Positions 1 through 8,727 are shown, counted from the first letter of the stretch. The stretch is 64,000 nucleotides of DNA from Streptomyces cavernae (GCF_004023625.1 NZ_RPDJ01000026.1:62001-126000), one strand, 5' to 3'. The notes: generated by a model from the letters alone, not told the origin. Program-made: numbers and translations.

Positions 1-162
1 TTCTCCACGGCCTACGACGTGCCGGCGGGGCATCGCCTCGCCCTGGTGGTCGACACGGTCGACCCGCTGTACATCGAGCACAACCCGTCCGGCGCGCAGC
101 TGACCTTCTCCTCGCCGCGGCACGACCCCTCGTACGTGTCGGTGCCGCTGCGCAAGAAGTGA
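1..162 (+). CDS. CocE/NonD-type hydrolase (X-Pro dipeptidyl-peptidase C-terminal part), partial
   Basis: The window opens inside this gene; 53 C-terminal residues remain (FSTAYDVPAGHRLALVV...) before a TGA. The beta-rich ending, with a PAGHRLALVVDT strand followed by LTFSSP and VSVPL, matches the C-terminal jelly-roll domain of X-prolyl dipeptidyl-peptidase/CocE-type serine esterases. The catalytic alpha/beta-hydrolase domain lies upstream of the window, so substrate and localisation cannot be judged. Recognition rests on a short domain tail. Confidence 0.7.
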   Translation, partial: FSTAYDVPAGHRLALVVDTVDPLYIEHNPSGAQLTFSSPRHDPSYVSVPLRKK

Positions 163-384
163 TCTTCGGCTGTCGCCGGGCGGGCCCGCTCAGGACCGGC
201 GCAACCCCGCACAGTGTCGGCGAACGCCACGCGGCTCGAACCGCGGATCGGGAGGGATGCTCAGCCCCAATGCTCAGCCCCCTCACTCTCACCGCTGTGC
301 CGTGATGGCCGCAAACTACTCACCACAGAATTGACTTAAGGGACGACACGCACTTTCCGGACATTATGCATACTGGCCATCCGT

Positions 385-825
385 CTATCCCTCGGAGACC
401 TCCGCGTACAACTGGGAGAGCTCCGGCACCCCGCTGGCCGCCCACTCGTGCCCCGAGGTGACCACATCGATCTCCCGCCCCGAGGTCAGCCGCACCACCG
501 GCCGGCCACTGGGCCACACCTCCCACACCGCCCCCTCCACCGTCCGCACGATGACCGTGCCCAGATAGAGCCCTGCGTCGTTGCCCAGCCAGGGCAACAC
601 CTCCTCGTCCTCCCGCCAGCGGGGCAGGAGTTGGTCGAGCGCCTCCAACGAGGCCACGGAGTCGTCGAGTCGGATTCCCGCCCGGCTCGCCTGGGAGCGC
701 AGCAACTCGCATTCGGAAAGGAGTTCGGCAACACCCTCGGGGTCACTGTCACCCTCGGAGTAGACCGCGACACCGCGGGCGGGGCTCCGCTTCTTGCGCC
801 AGTTGTCCAGGAAAGGGATGTTCAT
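385..825 (-). CDS. Small conserved actinobacterial protein (DUF6278-like)
   Basis: A 146-residue protein starting MNIPFLDNWRKKRSP, with no signal peptide or membrane segment. An N-terminal helical part is rich in Glu and Leu (residues 25-75). It is followed by a beta-rich half with short hydrophobic strands (YLGTVIVRTVEGAVWEVWPSG). I recall similar proteins as DUF6278 in Streptomyces, but this is from memory. Function is unknown. It is divergent from the secreted SGNH hydrolase, sharing a 181-bp intergenic region in which I see no clear promoter or operator. Confidence 0.6.
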   Translation of the reverse strand: MNIPFLDNWRKKRSPARGVAVYSEGDSDPEGVAELLSECELLRSQASRAGIRLDDSVASLEALDQLLPRWREDEEVLPWLGNDAGLYLGTVIVRTVEGAVWEVWPSGRPVVRLTSGREIDVVTSGHEWAASGVPELSQLYAEVSEG

Positions 826-1006
826 ACGTCCAGCCTGTCATTTCCTGCCGTGCGCCGCACCACAGGCACGCTGAACCGTACGTTCCAGGAAAGTTCGAGT
901 TCAGTTGGCGCACGTCTCGCCGTCGCGTTCCCGTCGCGTCCTTGGTTTTTCGGAGACTGAAAGAGCTCGGTGCAGAGTTGTCAGGTCGTCAGCGAACGGG
1001 GGAACG

Positions 1007-2770
1007 ATGATGCGCCGACGTGCGTGCGCGGCGGTGGTACTGGGCCTGCTGGCCTCGCTGTGCCTGGGCACGGCCGAGGCCGGGACCCCCGGCAGCCCCG
1101 AGCCGCTCCCCCTGGACCGGCTCTACGACAACACGGCCGTCAGCGACGACGCCCGCCCCGCCGAGGCGGACTTCGACGGCTCGGGCGCCTCGCTCTCGGC
1201 GCAGGACCTGACCGCCGCGGGCTGGACACCGGGGCGCACACTGACCGTCCAGGGCGCCCGGCTCACCTGGCCGCGCAGCTCGCCCGGGGAGCCGGACAAC
1301 GTACGCGCCGACGGCCAGTCGGTTCGCGTCAGGGGCCGCGGGAACGCACTGGCCCTCCTGGTCTCCGGCACCGGCGGCTCCGCCGCGACCGGCACCGGGG
1401 TGGTCCGGTACGCCAACGGCTCCTCCTCCGTGTACCGGCTCACCGCCGCCGACTGGCGCACCGGCCCGCTCACCACCAAGGCCGTCGCACTGCCGCACAT
1501 CAACACCCCCACGGGTCAACTCACCGAACAGGCCCGGCTGTACGTGGTGACCGTGCCTGTCGCACTGGGACGCGAGGTCGCCTCGGTCACGCTGCCGCGC
1601 GAGAAGGGGCTGCATGTGTTCGCGCTGTCCGTGCGCCCTGAGACCCGGGGCTGGACGGGCAGTTGGGCCGCATCGACGTCCGGACAGCCGGCCGTCGGGC
1701 CGTGGACGGACCGCACGCTGCGGCTGGTGGTGCACACCTCGGCGGGCGGACCGCGGGTGCGGATCCGGCTCGACAACACCTTCGCCTCCGCGCCGGTGCG
1801 GATCGGCAGTGCCACGGTGGCCGTGCAGTCCTCGGGGGCCACCCCGCTCGGGGCGCCGGTGCCGCTGTCGTTCCGCGGCGCGGCGGGGACCCGGATCCCT
1901 GCCGGGGCCCAGGAGTTCAGCGACCCGCTGGGCTTCGAGGTGCCGCCGGACACCAATCTGCTCGTCAGCTTCCATCTGCCCGAGACGGTGACGGCGGCGC
2001 CGGTGCACGCCCTCGCCGTGCAACGGTCCTACGTCAGCACGCCCGGCGACCACACGGCGGACGCCGGACCGGACGCGTACACCTCCACCATCGCCAACTG
2101 GCCCCTGCTGACCGGCGTGGACGTCGGCGGCGGGCCGGGTTCGGTGGTGCTCCTCGGGGACTCGATCACCGACGGCGAGAAGTCCACGCCGGGTGCCAAC
2201 CGTCGCTGGCCCGACGTACTGGCCGACCGGCTGCGGAACCAGGACGCCGTACCGCGCTACGGCGTCCTCAACCACGGCATCTCGGCCAACCGCGTCGTCA
2301 GCGACCGCTATCCGGGCGACGGCGTGTCCACCGACACCGGCGGGGTGAGCGCCCTTGACCGGTTCGACCGCGATGTCCTCGCCCAGACCTCGGCCCGTAC
2401 GGTGGTCGTCTTCCAGGGCGTCAACGATGTGCGCTGGGGCGCGACGGCGGAACAGGTCGTGGCGGGGTTGCGGGAGATCGCGGAGCGGGCCCGGGCGCGC
2501 GGGCTGCGGGTGCTGGCCGCGACGATCGTCCCCTGCGAGGGGGAGGCGCGCTGCACGGCGGCGGCCGACGCACAGCGCGTCGCGGTCAACTCATGGATCC
2601 GGGACAACGCGGACTTCGACGGGTTCTTCGACTTCGACGCGGTGCTGCGGGATCCCGCGCATCCCGCGCGGCTGCTACCCGCCTATGACAGCGGGGATCA
2701 CCTGCATCCCGGCGAGGCGGGACTCGCCGCGCTGGCTTCGGCCGTGGATCTGCGCGCGCTGGTCCGTTGA
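1007..2770 (+). CDS. Secreted SGNH/GDSL-family hydrolase
   Basis: 587 residues. I chose the ATG at 1007 because it follows a GGGGGA ribosome-binding site and begins a clear Sec signal peptide (MMRRRACAAVVLGLLASLCLGTAEA); the in-frame ORF upstream adds no plausible coding. A beta-sandwich N-terminal region (about 40-370) precedes an SGNH esterase domain. That domain carries block I GDSITDG (Ser nucleophile), block II HGISANR (Gly), block III GVNDV (Asn) and block V DHLHPGEAG (Asp/His). It is probably an extracellular esterase or lipase acting on acylated carbohydrate or lipid. It stands alone, and a Streptomyces-type dispersed repeat lies just downstream. Confidence 0.88.
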   Translation: MMRRRACAAVVLGLLASLCLGTAEAGTPGSPEPLPLDRLYDNTAVSDDARPAEADFDGSGASLSAQDLTAAGWTPGRTLTVQGARLTWPRSSPGEPDNVRADGQSVRVRGRGNALALLVSGTGGSAATGTGVVRYANGSSSVYRLTAADWRTGPLTTKAVALPHINTPTGQLTEQARLYVVTVPVALGREVASVTLPREKGLHVFALSVRPETRGWTGSWAASTSGQPAVGPWTDRTLRLVVHTSAGGPRVRIRLDNTFASAPVRIGSATVAVQSSGATPLGAPVPLSFRGAAGTRIPAGAQEFSDPLGFEVPPDTNLLVSFHLPETVTAAPVHALAVQRSYVSTPGDHTADAGPDAYTSTIANWPLLTGVDVGGGPGSVVLLGDSITDGEKSTPGANRRWPDVLADRLRNQDAVPRYGVLNHGISANRVVSDRYPGDGVSTDTGGVSALDRFDRDVLAQTSARTVVVFQGVNDVRWGATAEQVVAGLREIAERARARGLRVLAATIVPCEGEARCTAAADAQRVAVNSWIRDNADFDGFFDFDAVLRDPAHPARLLPAYDSGDHLHPGEAGLAALASAVDLRALVR

Positions 2771-2823
2771 GCCGGGGCTTCACACATCGCGCCGCCGGGG
2801 CTGCCGACCCCTGACCCCCGCAT

Positions 2824-2863
2824 CGGCCTGAACGGCCTCGTCCTCAGACGCCGGACGGGCTGA
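2824..2863. repeat. Dispersed Streptomyces intergenic palindrome
   Basis: The sequence around CTCAGACGCCGGACGGGCTG resembles a short palindromic intergenic repeat that I recall as abundant in Streptomyces genomes. It lies between the SGNH hydrolase and exonuclease III, which converge here. The hairpins (CGGCCTGAACGGCC and flanking arms) could act as a bidirectional terminator. Family assignment is from memory. Confidence 0.5.
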
Positions 2864-2900
2864 TACACCTCCGCCCGGCCCGCGGGCCGAAGCCCCCGGG

Positions 2901-3680
2901 TCACACCTCCAGGTCCACCACCACGGGAGCGTGGTCCGACGCACCCTTGCCCTTGCGTTCCTCGCGGTCCACGTACGCGTCCTTGACGGCCTGCCCGAAC
3001 GGCGCGTTGCCGTACACCAGGTCGATCCGCATACCGCGGTTCTTGGGGAAGCAGAGCTGGCGGTAGTCCCAGTACGTGAAGGGGTGGTCGTACTTCAGGG
3101 GGCGGGGGACTATGTCCGACAGGCCGGCCTCGCGCAGGGAGGCGAGTGCGGCGCGCTCCGCGGGGGTGACGTGGGTGAGGCCCTCGAACGCGGCCACGTC
3201 GTGGACGTCGTCGTCCGTCGGCGCCACGTTGTAGTCGCCCATCACCGCGAAGGGGCGGCTGCCCCCGGCGTCACCCGCGACGGCCGCCTTCAGCGCCTCG
3301 AACCACTGGAGCTTGTAGGCGTAGTGCGGGTGGTCCACCTCGCGGCCGTTGGGCACGTAGACCGACCAGACGCGGACCGGGCCGCAGGTCGCGGAGATGG
3401 CGCGGGGCTCCACGACGCCTTCGTAGCCGGGGTCGCCGGGCAGGCCCTTGACCACGTCCTCGATGCCGACGCGGGAGATCACCGCCACGCCGTTCCACCG
3501 GCCCGTCGCGTGGACCGCCGTCTCGTAGCCCAGTTCGCGCAGTTGCTCGGACGGGAACTGCTCCTCGGTGGTCTTGGCCTCCTGCAGGCACAGCACATCC
3601 GTGCCGGTGCTCTCCAGCCAGGCCAGCAGCCTCGGCAGACGGGCGGTGATCGAGTTCACGTTCCAGGTCGCGATGCGCAT
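2901..3680 (-). CDS. xth: Exodeoxyribonuclease III (AP endonuclease family)
   Basis: 259 residues starting MRIATWNVNSITARLP, the standard start for the family; an upstream in-frame start at 3716 adds only 12 unlikely residues. Exonuclease-endonuclease-phosphatase fold motifs are present: WNVNS (Asn metal ligand), LQEAK (catalytic Glu), SVYVPNG, VMGDYNVAP (Asp/Asn), YWDYR and GASDHAPVVVDL (catalytic Asp-His at the C-terminus). It is predicted to cleave abasic sites and remove 3'-blocking groups in base-excision repair in the cytoplasm. It sits 58 bp after the MBL-fold gene and is probably co-transcribed with it. Confidence 0.95.
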   Translation of the reverse strand: MRIATWNVNSITARLPRLLAWLESTGTDVLCLQEAKTTEEQFPSEQLRELGYETAVHATGRWNGVAVISRVGIEDVVKGLPGDPGYEGVVEPRAISATCGPVRVWSVYVPNGREVDHPHYAYKLQWFEALKAAVAGDAGGSRPFAVMGDYNVAPTDDDVHDVAAFEGLTHVTPAERAALASLREAGLSDIVPRPLKYDHPFTYWDYRQLCFPKNRGMRIDLVYGNAPFGQAVKDAYVDREERKGKGASDHAPVVVDLEV

Positions 3681-3738
3681 GCCCCACAACCTACCGGGCG
3701 GGTCCGACAGTCCCACCCGGCCCCGTCAGCTACGCCGG

Positions 3739-4374
3739 TCACAGGTCGGCCGAGGCCCCCGGGGCCAGCCTCAGGTGCTCCGCTCCGCCGAGCGCGCCGA
3801 TCTGATTGTCGTAGATCGGGCGGGCCAGGTCGGTCAGGAGAGCGTCGTGGATGTCGTAGGCGCGCTGCGGCTTGACCTCGCGTACGTAGTCGATGACCTC
3901 GGCGATCTTGCTCCAGGGGGCCATGACGGGCAGCATCAGGGTCTCGACGGCGTGGTCGGGGACCGTGAGCGCGTCCCCGGGGTGGAAGACCTTGCCGCCG
4001 TCGACGAGGTAGCCGACGTTCGTGATGCGCGGGATGTCGGGATGAATGACCGCGTGCAGTTCGCCGTGTACCTGGATGTCGAAGCCGGCGGCGGTGAAGG
4101 TGTCGCCGTGACCGACGGTGTGGACCCGGCCCGGGAAGGCGGCCGAGATCTTCTCCGCAACGGACTTCAGGGTCCAGATCTGTGTGGCCGGGTCGGCTTC
4201 CAGGCCCGCCCGCAGCCGCTCCTCGCTGAAGTGGTCGGCGTGCTCGTGGGTGACCAGGATGGCGTCCGCGCCGACCGCGGCGTCCTCCTCGCTGAAGGCG
4301 CCGGGGTCGATGACCAGCGTCTGTCCGTCCTTCTCCAGCCGGATGCAGGCGTGCGACTTCTTCGTGAGCTTCAT
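3739..4374 (-). CDS. MBL-fold metallo-hydrolase (UlaG/L-ascorbate-6-P lactonase-like subgroup)
   Basis: 211 residues starting MKLTKKSHACIRLEKDG, a start characteristic of this beta-lactamase-fold subgroup. The metal site is seen in THEHADH (residues about 46-52), further His residues in HGELHAVIH, and the late Asp in FHPGDAL. Proteins of this type are annotated only as metal-dependent hydrolases; the substrate is not evident. The gene follows pcaL with 32 bp between them on the same strand, so the two probably share a transcript. Confidence 0.85.
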   Translation of the reverse strand: MKLTKKSHACIRLEKDGQTLVIDPGAFSEEDAAVGADAILVTHEHADHFSEERLRAGLEADPATQIWTLKSVAEKISAAFPGRVHTVGHGDTFTAAGFDIQVHGELHAVIHPDIPRITNVGYLVDGGKVFHPGDALTVPDHAVETLMLPVMAPWSKIAEVIDYVREVKPQRAYDIHDALLTDLARPIYDNQIGALGGAEHLRLAPGASADL

Positions 4375-4406
4375 GGCTCCATCCTGCCTCCCCGGTACCC
4401 TTTCGC

Positions 4407-5705
4407 TCATTCGCTGGGAGTCGTCTCCTCCCGGATCACCTGCTGGGCCACCTTGAAGGCGCTGTTCGCGGCGGGCACCCCGCAGTAGACGGCGGCGTGC
4501 AGCAGCACCTCCTTGATCTCGGCGGGGGTCAGGCCGTTGCGCAGCGCCGCCCGGGTATGGAAGGCCAGCTCCTCCAGATGACCGCCCGCGACCAGCGCGG
4601 TGAGCGTGACGCAGCTCCGCGAGCGCCGGTCGAGGCCGGGACGGTCCCAGATCTCGCCCCAGGCGTAGCGGGTGATGAACTCCTGGAAGTCTCCGGAGAA
4701 TTCGTCCGCCGTGGCCAGTGCCCGGTCCACATGGGCGTCGCCGAGGACCTCACGGCGGACCTTGATGCCCGCGTCGTACGGGTCGGGTCTGCCCACGGCC
4801 TCGGGCTGGACGGCCGGCGCGAGTTCGCCCACCGGGGCGACCGGAACGGGCGGCGCCAGTACGGGCCTGACCATCACCGGCGGCACCGCCATCTGGCCGG
4901 TGGCGGTGTCGTAGCCGGGGGCGGGCTGCCAGGCCGTGGTGAAGTGCGTGACGAGCAGGTCCGTGACGGCGGCGGGCTGTTCCACGGGGACGAGGTGGGA
5001 GGCGCCGGGGACCACCGCGAGCCGGGCGTCCGGGATGCCGGCGACCAGGGTGCGGGCCTCGGCGGGACCGGTGACCTGGTCGTCGGAACCCACCAGGACG
5101 AGGGTGGGGACACCGACGCTGCCCAGTTCGGCACGGATGTCGAACGCGGCGAGCGCCTCGCACGCCGCGATGTAGCAGCCCGGGTCGGTGGTGCGCACCA
5201 TCTGCACCGCCCACTCCGTGATCGCGGGCTGGTTGGCGGCGAACCCCTGTGTGAACCAGCGCTCGGGTGCCGTGCGCGCGATGGGGTCGAGTCCGTTCGT
5301 GCGGACGATCACCCCGCGCTGGCGGAACTCGTCGGCCGTGCCGAAACGCGGAGAGGCGGCGATCAGCACCAGCGAGGCGACGCGTTCGGGGTGGCGCAGC
5401 GCGAGTTCGGCGCCGATGGCGCCGCCGAATGCGCACCCGGCGTAGCCGAACCGCTGCACACCGAGCGCGTCCAGGGTCGCCAGCAGCCGCTCGGCGAGCT
5501 CGCTCACGGATCCCGCGGGGTGGGCGGGCGCGCCGCCATGCCCCGGCAGATCGAAGCGGAACACCCGCCACTGCTGCGCCAGTTCCGGAACCTGCCGATC
5601 CCACATGTGCCACGTGGTCCCCAGGGAGGGGGCGAGGATCAGAACGGGTGCGTCTTCCGGGCCGTCGAAGCGGTACTGAAGGGCAGGGGTATGCGTGTCA
5701 CTCAC
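4407..5705 (-). CDS. pcaL: PcaD-PcaC fusion: 3-oxoadipate enol-lactonase / 4-carboxymuconolactone decarboxylase
   Basis: 432 residues from a GTG start. Residues 1-265 are an alpha/beta-hydrolase of the enol-lactonase type, with the oxyanion-side region SLGTTWHMWD, the acid region GSDDQVTG and the His region GASHLVP. Residues about 305-432 are a CMD domain (DRRSRSCVTLTALVAGGH, AFHTRAALRNGLT, YCGVPAANSAFK). Together they would convert 4-carboxymuconolactone to 3-oxoadipate in the protocatechuate branch. Oddly, the nucleophile elbow reads G-C-A-F-G, so Ala92 sits where the catalytic Ser is expected. No other pca genes are nearby. A 36-codon ORF overlaps its start. Confidence 0.85.
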   Translation of the reverse strand: MSDTHTPALQYRFDGPEDAPVLILAPSLGTTWHMWDRQVPELAQQWRVFRFDLPGHGGAPAHPAGSVSELAERLLATLDALGVQRFGYAGCAFGGAIGAELALRHPERVASLVLIAASPRFGTADEFRQRGVIVRTNGLDPIARTAPERWFTQGFAANQPAITEWAVQMVRTTDPGCYIAACEALAAFDIRAELGSVGVPTLVLVGSDDQVTGPAEARTLVAGIPDARLAVVPGASHLVPVEQPAAVTDLLVTHFTTAWQPAPGYDTATGQMAVPPVMVRPVLAPPVPVAPVGELAPAVQPEAVGRPDPYDAGIKVRREVLGDAHVDRALATADEFSGDFQEFITRYAWGEIWDRPGLDRRSRSCVTLTALVAGGHLEELAFHTRAALRNGLTPAEIKEVLLHAAVYCGVPAANSAFKVAQQVIREETTPSE

Positions 5706-5812
5706 CGGTCCAAGCTAACTTCCGTGACTGTGGGGGCGGACAGGGGCCCGGATTGTGCACCTGGTGTGCACCGGCCCACCACATGTCGTCGGAACGTGTG
5801 GTAGAGGGGCAT
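5702..5812 (-). CDS. Possible 36-residue leader ORF coupled to pcaL
   Basis: An ATG at 5812 follows a strong AGGAGA ribosome-binding site at 7-nt spacing. It opens a 36-codon frame starting MPLYHTFRRHVVGRC. Its TGA lies in the GTGA overlap that also forms the GTG start of pcaL. The arrangement is what a translationally coupled leader peptide would look like. I see no homology, and shortness makes chance possible. Confidence 0.35.
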   Translation of the reverse strand: MPLYHTFRRHVVGRCTPGAQSGPLSAPTVTEVSLDR

Positions 5813-5985
5813 ACGGGCTCTCCTATGGTCACCGCCACGGGGGACGCCCGTCCCCGGAACCCTGAAAAGGACCGGAAAGGACCGCCTTCGGCTTCGCCCC
5901 GCCGGGCCTGTCGCGGGTTTCACTCCCCCGTGTGTGGCGGCGGACGGCCGTCAGGTGGACGAAGCGGTCGCCACCGGGGCCGCGG

Positions 5986-8727
5986 TCACCCGACCGGGTT
6001 AGGAGCCCAAGGGGTGTCGTCCGGGACGCCTATGCCGGTGAGGGCTCCGACCGGGTCGAGGTCGGGGGTGCCGCGCGGCCACCAGTCGTCCTGGTCGCGT
6101 TCCGATTCGTAGGCGTACCAGAGTCCGTCGCGGCCCAGGCGGAGCTGTATGTGGCCGGCGGGGTGGGTGAGACGGTTCCGCCAGGGGCGGAAGGCGGGGA
6201 GGTCGGCGGCGAGGAGGAGGGGGCGGGCGCGGTCGAAGCGTCCGGCCGGGGGGTCCCAGGGGTCCTCGAGCGCCGCGAGACCTTCCGCGCCGCCCTGCCG
6301 CCAGGCGGCCACCGCGCGGGCCAGGTCGGCCGGGGTGCGGCCGGTGGCGGTGGCGAGCGAGGAGTACAGGGCGCGGGTCGCGGCGGTGAGGCCGGAGCCC
6401 GGGTGGTGGGCGGCGAGGCGGACCGCGTCCTGCCAGAGGGTCAGCTCGGCCACCGGGTCGCGCTCGGCGGTGAGCAGGGCGTGGGCGCGGGCGGCCGCGT
6501 CGGTGGCGAGCTGGTCGAGTGCGAGGGGGTCGGGGCCGCCGGGTGAGGCCGGGTACGCGGGTGGGGCCTGAGGGTGCGGGGGCGGGGGCAGCGGGGCCGG
6601 GAGGGCCGGCAGGGTGCGCGGCACGAGCGCCTCGGTGGCGCGTACGCCCGGGAGGCGGTCCTCGCTCCTCCCGGCGCTCTGGGCTCGGGCGGCCCGGGTG
6701 GCGTTGCGGCGGGAGAGCGTGTCCAGGAGCTCGCGTTCGCCGCGGCCGCGCATCAGGAGCAGGACGAAGGGATCCTCGTCCAGGAGGCGGGCCGTCTGGT
6801 AGATGAGGGCGGCGGCGTGCTTGCAGGGGTGGCCCGTATCGGGGCAGTTGCACTGCGGGACGAGGTCTCCCGGGACCGGGAGGAGGTCCACGCCGCAGTC
6901 GGCGAGGGAGTGCGGCAGGTCCTTGTCGAGCAGCGCGGCGATATGGCCGGGGCGCTCGACCGCGGCGTCCAGGAAACGGTCCCAGTCCTCGTCGTCCAGC
7001 GTCCGGAGCCGCACCTGGACGCGATACGGGCGCGGCCTGCTCCCGTGCACGTACGCCAGGACGAGTCCCGGCGTAACGGTGATCGCGTCCACGGCGCCCT
7101 GCTCGGCGTACTTCCGGCCGCGACCGAGCCGCGCGGCGTCGAGCGCGGCCGCTTCCAGTGCGGTGATCCACGCCTTGCCCCACCAGGTGGAGCCCGCTCC
7201 CCCCTCGGGATGTGCCGGGAGCCGGGGGAAGGTACGCCGGAGCTCACCGGGCGGCGCGGCGGAACGGGTGCCGCGCGTCGAGGTCGTGCGGGGCCCGGGC
7301 CGCTGGGACGGCTTCGTGGTGGCCGCGGCGGGGTCCGGCCCACGGGGGTTTGTCGTACGGGTCCGGGCACGGTGAGCCGGACCGTGAGGACGGGCGGGAG
7401 GCGGAGTGGTGCTGCGGCGCACGGTGGCCAGCAGTTCCCGGAGAGCCTTGGCCCGGTCGCCCGCGTCCCCGGAACCGGAGCGCTGCGTTTCCTCCGCGTC
7501 GGTCCCTAGGGTCTGTGTCGGAAGTGGCGTCGTTCGTCCGAAGGGCGGCCCGGGCGGCGTCATGGGGGTCCCCCCGCTCGAGCGCAGCCGAGAGTGGGGG
7601 AGCGTGCTCTCGGCGTGCCGGGCGGAAGTCCTCGTACTGGATGTACTTGGGCTTTCGCCCGGTGCGCCGAGTGGGGGTGCCCCCTGCTCGGAGAGCTTGG
7701 GGGAGCCTGCCGGGCGTCGGCCGGCAGGCGCCACTTCCGACACAGGCCCTCGTAGGACGTGCTCGGCGTCGGCCCCTTGTACGTGCTCGGCGTCGTCCCC
7801 TCGTACGTGCTCGGCGTCGGCGTTCGGTGCGACGGCCCCGGTGTCGGTCCCGCGAGGGGCGACCCCGGTCTCGGTCCCGCGTGCGGCGGCCCCGGTGTCG
7901 GTCCCGCGTGCGGCGGCCCCGGTGTCGGTCCCGCGAGGGGCGGGCTCGGCGTCGGTCCCGCGTGCGGCGACCCCGGTGTCGGTCCCGCGTGCGGCGGCCC
8001 CGGTGTCGGTCCCGCGTGCGGCGGCCCCGGTGTCGGTTCCGCGGGGGGCAGGCTCGGAACGCGGGGCGGTACGACGTGCCTCGCGCAGGGCCTCACGTGC
8101 CACGTCACCCGGCCGTGCCACGGAGCCCGGCCGTGCGGTGCGGCCCGGCCGCGACCGGAGCGTGGGGTGGTCCGGCTCGCCGGGCACGCCCCGCCCGGCG
8201 AGTTCCGACCGCGGCCCCGGTTCGGGCCGGTTCCCGCCCCGCCTCGCGGCACGCAGAGCACGGCGGGCCACGTCGGCGGGCCGGGGAGCGGGGGACGCCT
8301 CGGGTTTGGCCTGCGGTTCGGACTGGGCCGTCGGTCCGGCTCCGGCCTGCGGTTCGAGTTCAGCCTGCGGTTCGAGTTCGGCGTGCCGTTGGGGCCCGGC
8401 CTGCATTTCGGGCCCTGCCTCCGTTTCGGGCCCAGCGTGCCCTTCGGGTCCGTCCTGCCGTTCGACCTCAGCCCGCCGTTCAGGCTCGGCCTTCGGTTCG
8501 GGCTCGGCCTGCGGTTCGAGTTCGGCGTGCCGTTGGGGGCCGGCCTGCCGTTCAGGCTCGTCCTGCCAAGCGGGCCCTGCCTCCGTTTCGGGCCCGGCCA
8601 GCGATTCGGGCCCGGCCTGCGGTCCAGGTTTGGCCTGCCGTTCGGGCCCGGGGAGCGCGGTGGGGTTCGCGGGGGCGGGGGCGCGGTCTTCGGTGGGGTG
8701 GGCCGCACCGTCCTCGGGGCGCGTCAT
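5986..8727 (-). CDS. SWIM zinc-finger protein with repeat-expanded N-terminus
   Basis: 913 residues; its ATG overlaps the stop of the upstream SNF2 helicase (ATGA). The conserved half begins near residue 490 (TFPRLPAHPEGG, TWWGKAW). It contains the SWIM motif C-N-C-P-D-x5-C-K-H near residues 620-640, followed by DEDPFVLLLMRGRGERELL. The N-terminal ~450 residues are low complexity: 6-residue GPE/AEP repeats (about 25-135), 8-residue RGTDTGAA repeats (about 228-296), DAEHV repeats and an in-frame mobile insertion (residues about 327-406). SWIM domains bind DNA or protein, and the pairing with an SNF2 ATPase suggests a shared chromosome or repair role. The N-terminus is probably disordered and strain-variable. 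Confidence 0.88.
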   Translation of the reverse strand: MTRPEDGAAHPTEDRAPAPANPTALPGPERQAKPGPQAGPESLAGPETEAGPAWQDEPERQAGPQRHAELEPQAEPEPKAEPERRAEVERQDGPEGHAGPETEAGPEMQAGPQRHAELEPQAELEPQAGAGPTAQSEPQAKPEASPAPRPADVARRALRAARRGGNRPEPGPRSELAGRGVPGEPDHPTLRSRPGRTARPGSVARPGDVAREALREARRTAPRSEPAPRGTDTGAAARGTDTGAAARGTDTGVAARGTDAEPAPRGTDTGAAARGTDTGAAARGTETGVAPRGTDTGAVAPNADAEHVRGDDAEHVQGADAEHVLRGPVSEVAPAGRRPAGSPKLSEQGAPPLGAPGESPSTSSTRTSARHAESTLPHSRLRSSGGTPMTPPGPPFGRTTPLPTQTLGTDAEETQRSGSGDAGDRAKALRELLATVRRSTTPPPARPHGPAHRARTRTTNPRGPDPAAATTKPSQRPGPRTTSTRGTRSAAPPGELRRTFPRLPAHPEGGAGSTWWGKAWITALEAAALDAARLGRGRKYAEQGAVDAITVTPGLVLAYVHGSRPRPYRVQVRLRTLDDEDWDRFLDAAVERPGHIAALLDKDLPHSLADCGVDLLPVPGDLVPQCNCPDTGHPCKHAAALIYQTARLLDEDPFVLLLMRGRGERELLDTLSRRNATRAARAQSAGRSEDRLPGVRATEALVPRTLPALPAPLPPPPHPQAPPAYPASPGGPDPLALDQLATDAAARAHALLTAERDPVAELTLWQDAVRLAAHHPGSGLTAATRALYSSLATATGRTPADLARAVAAWRQGGAEGLAALEDPWDPPAGRFDRARPLLLAADLPAFRPWRNRLTHPAGHIQLRLGRDGLWYAYESERDQDDWWPRGTPDLDPVGALTGIGVPDDTPWAPNPVG
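7510..7748. mobile_element. MITE-like element inserted in frame within the SWIM gene
   Basis: A 239-bp segment is bounded by inverted repeats: left GGTCTGTGTCGGAAGTGGCG, right arm reverse-complement GGCCTGTGTCGGAAGTGGCG (19 of 20 match). It is flanked by CTAG (7506-7509) and CTCG (7749-7752), a 4-bp target duplication with one change. Element plus duplication is 243 bp, exactly 81 codons, so the reading frame is kept. There is no transposase, so it would need a trans-acting IS5-like enzyme. It shares an internal module with the element at 54925-55109. Confidence 0.8.
7840..8045. repeat. 24-bp coding minisatellite in SWIM gene
   Basis: About eight copies of a 24-bp unit (core CCGGTGTCGGTCCCGCG) encode RGTDTGAA-type octapeptides on the minus strand. 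Every unit is a multiple of three bases. Copies are near identical, which points to recent slippage or unequal exchange. Confidence 0.85.
8320..8660. repeat. 18-bp coding repeat region in SWIM gene
   Basis: Repeats of about 18 bp (for example GGCCTGCGGTTCGAGTTC and variants) encode GPE-QA / AEPE-type hexapeptides near the N-terminus of the SWIM protein. Higher-order duplication is visible: the block encoding GPQRHAELEPQAE occurs twice. Confidence 0.75.

Noticed and set aside
163..384. Possible promoter (TTGACT near 334) and duplicated ATGCTCAGCCCC
   Set aside because: The hexamer has no well-placed -10 and the nearest codirectional gene is over 600 bp away; the short repeat alone supports nothing.
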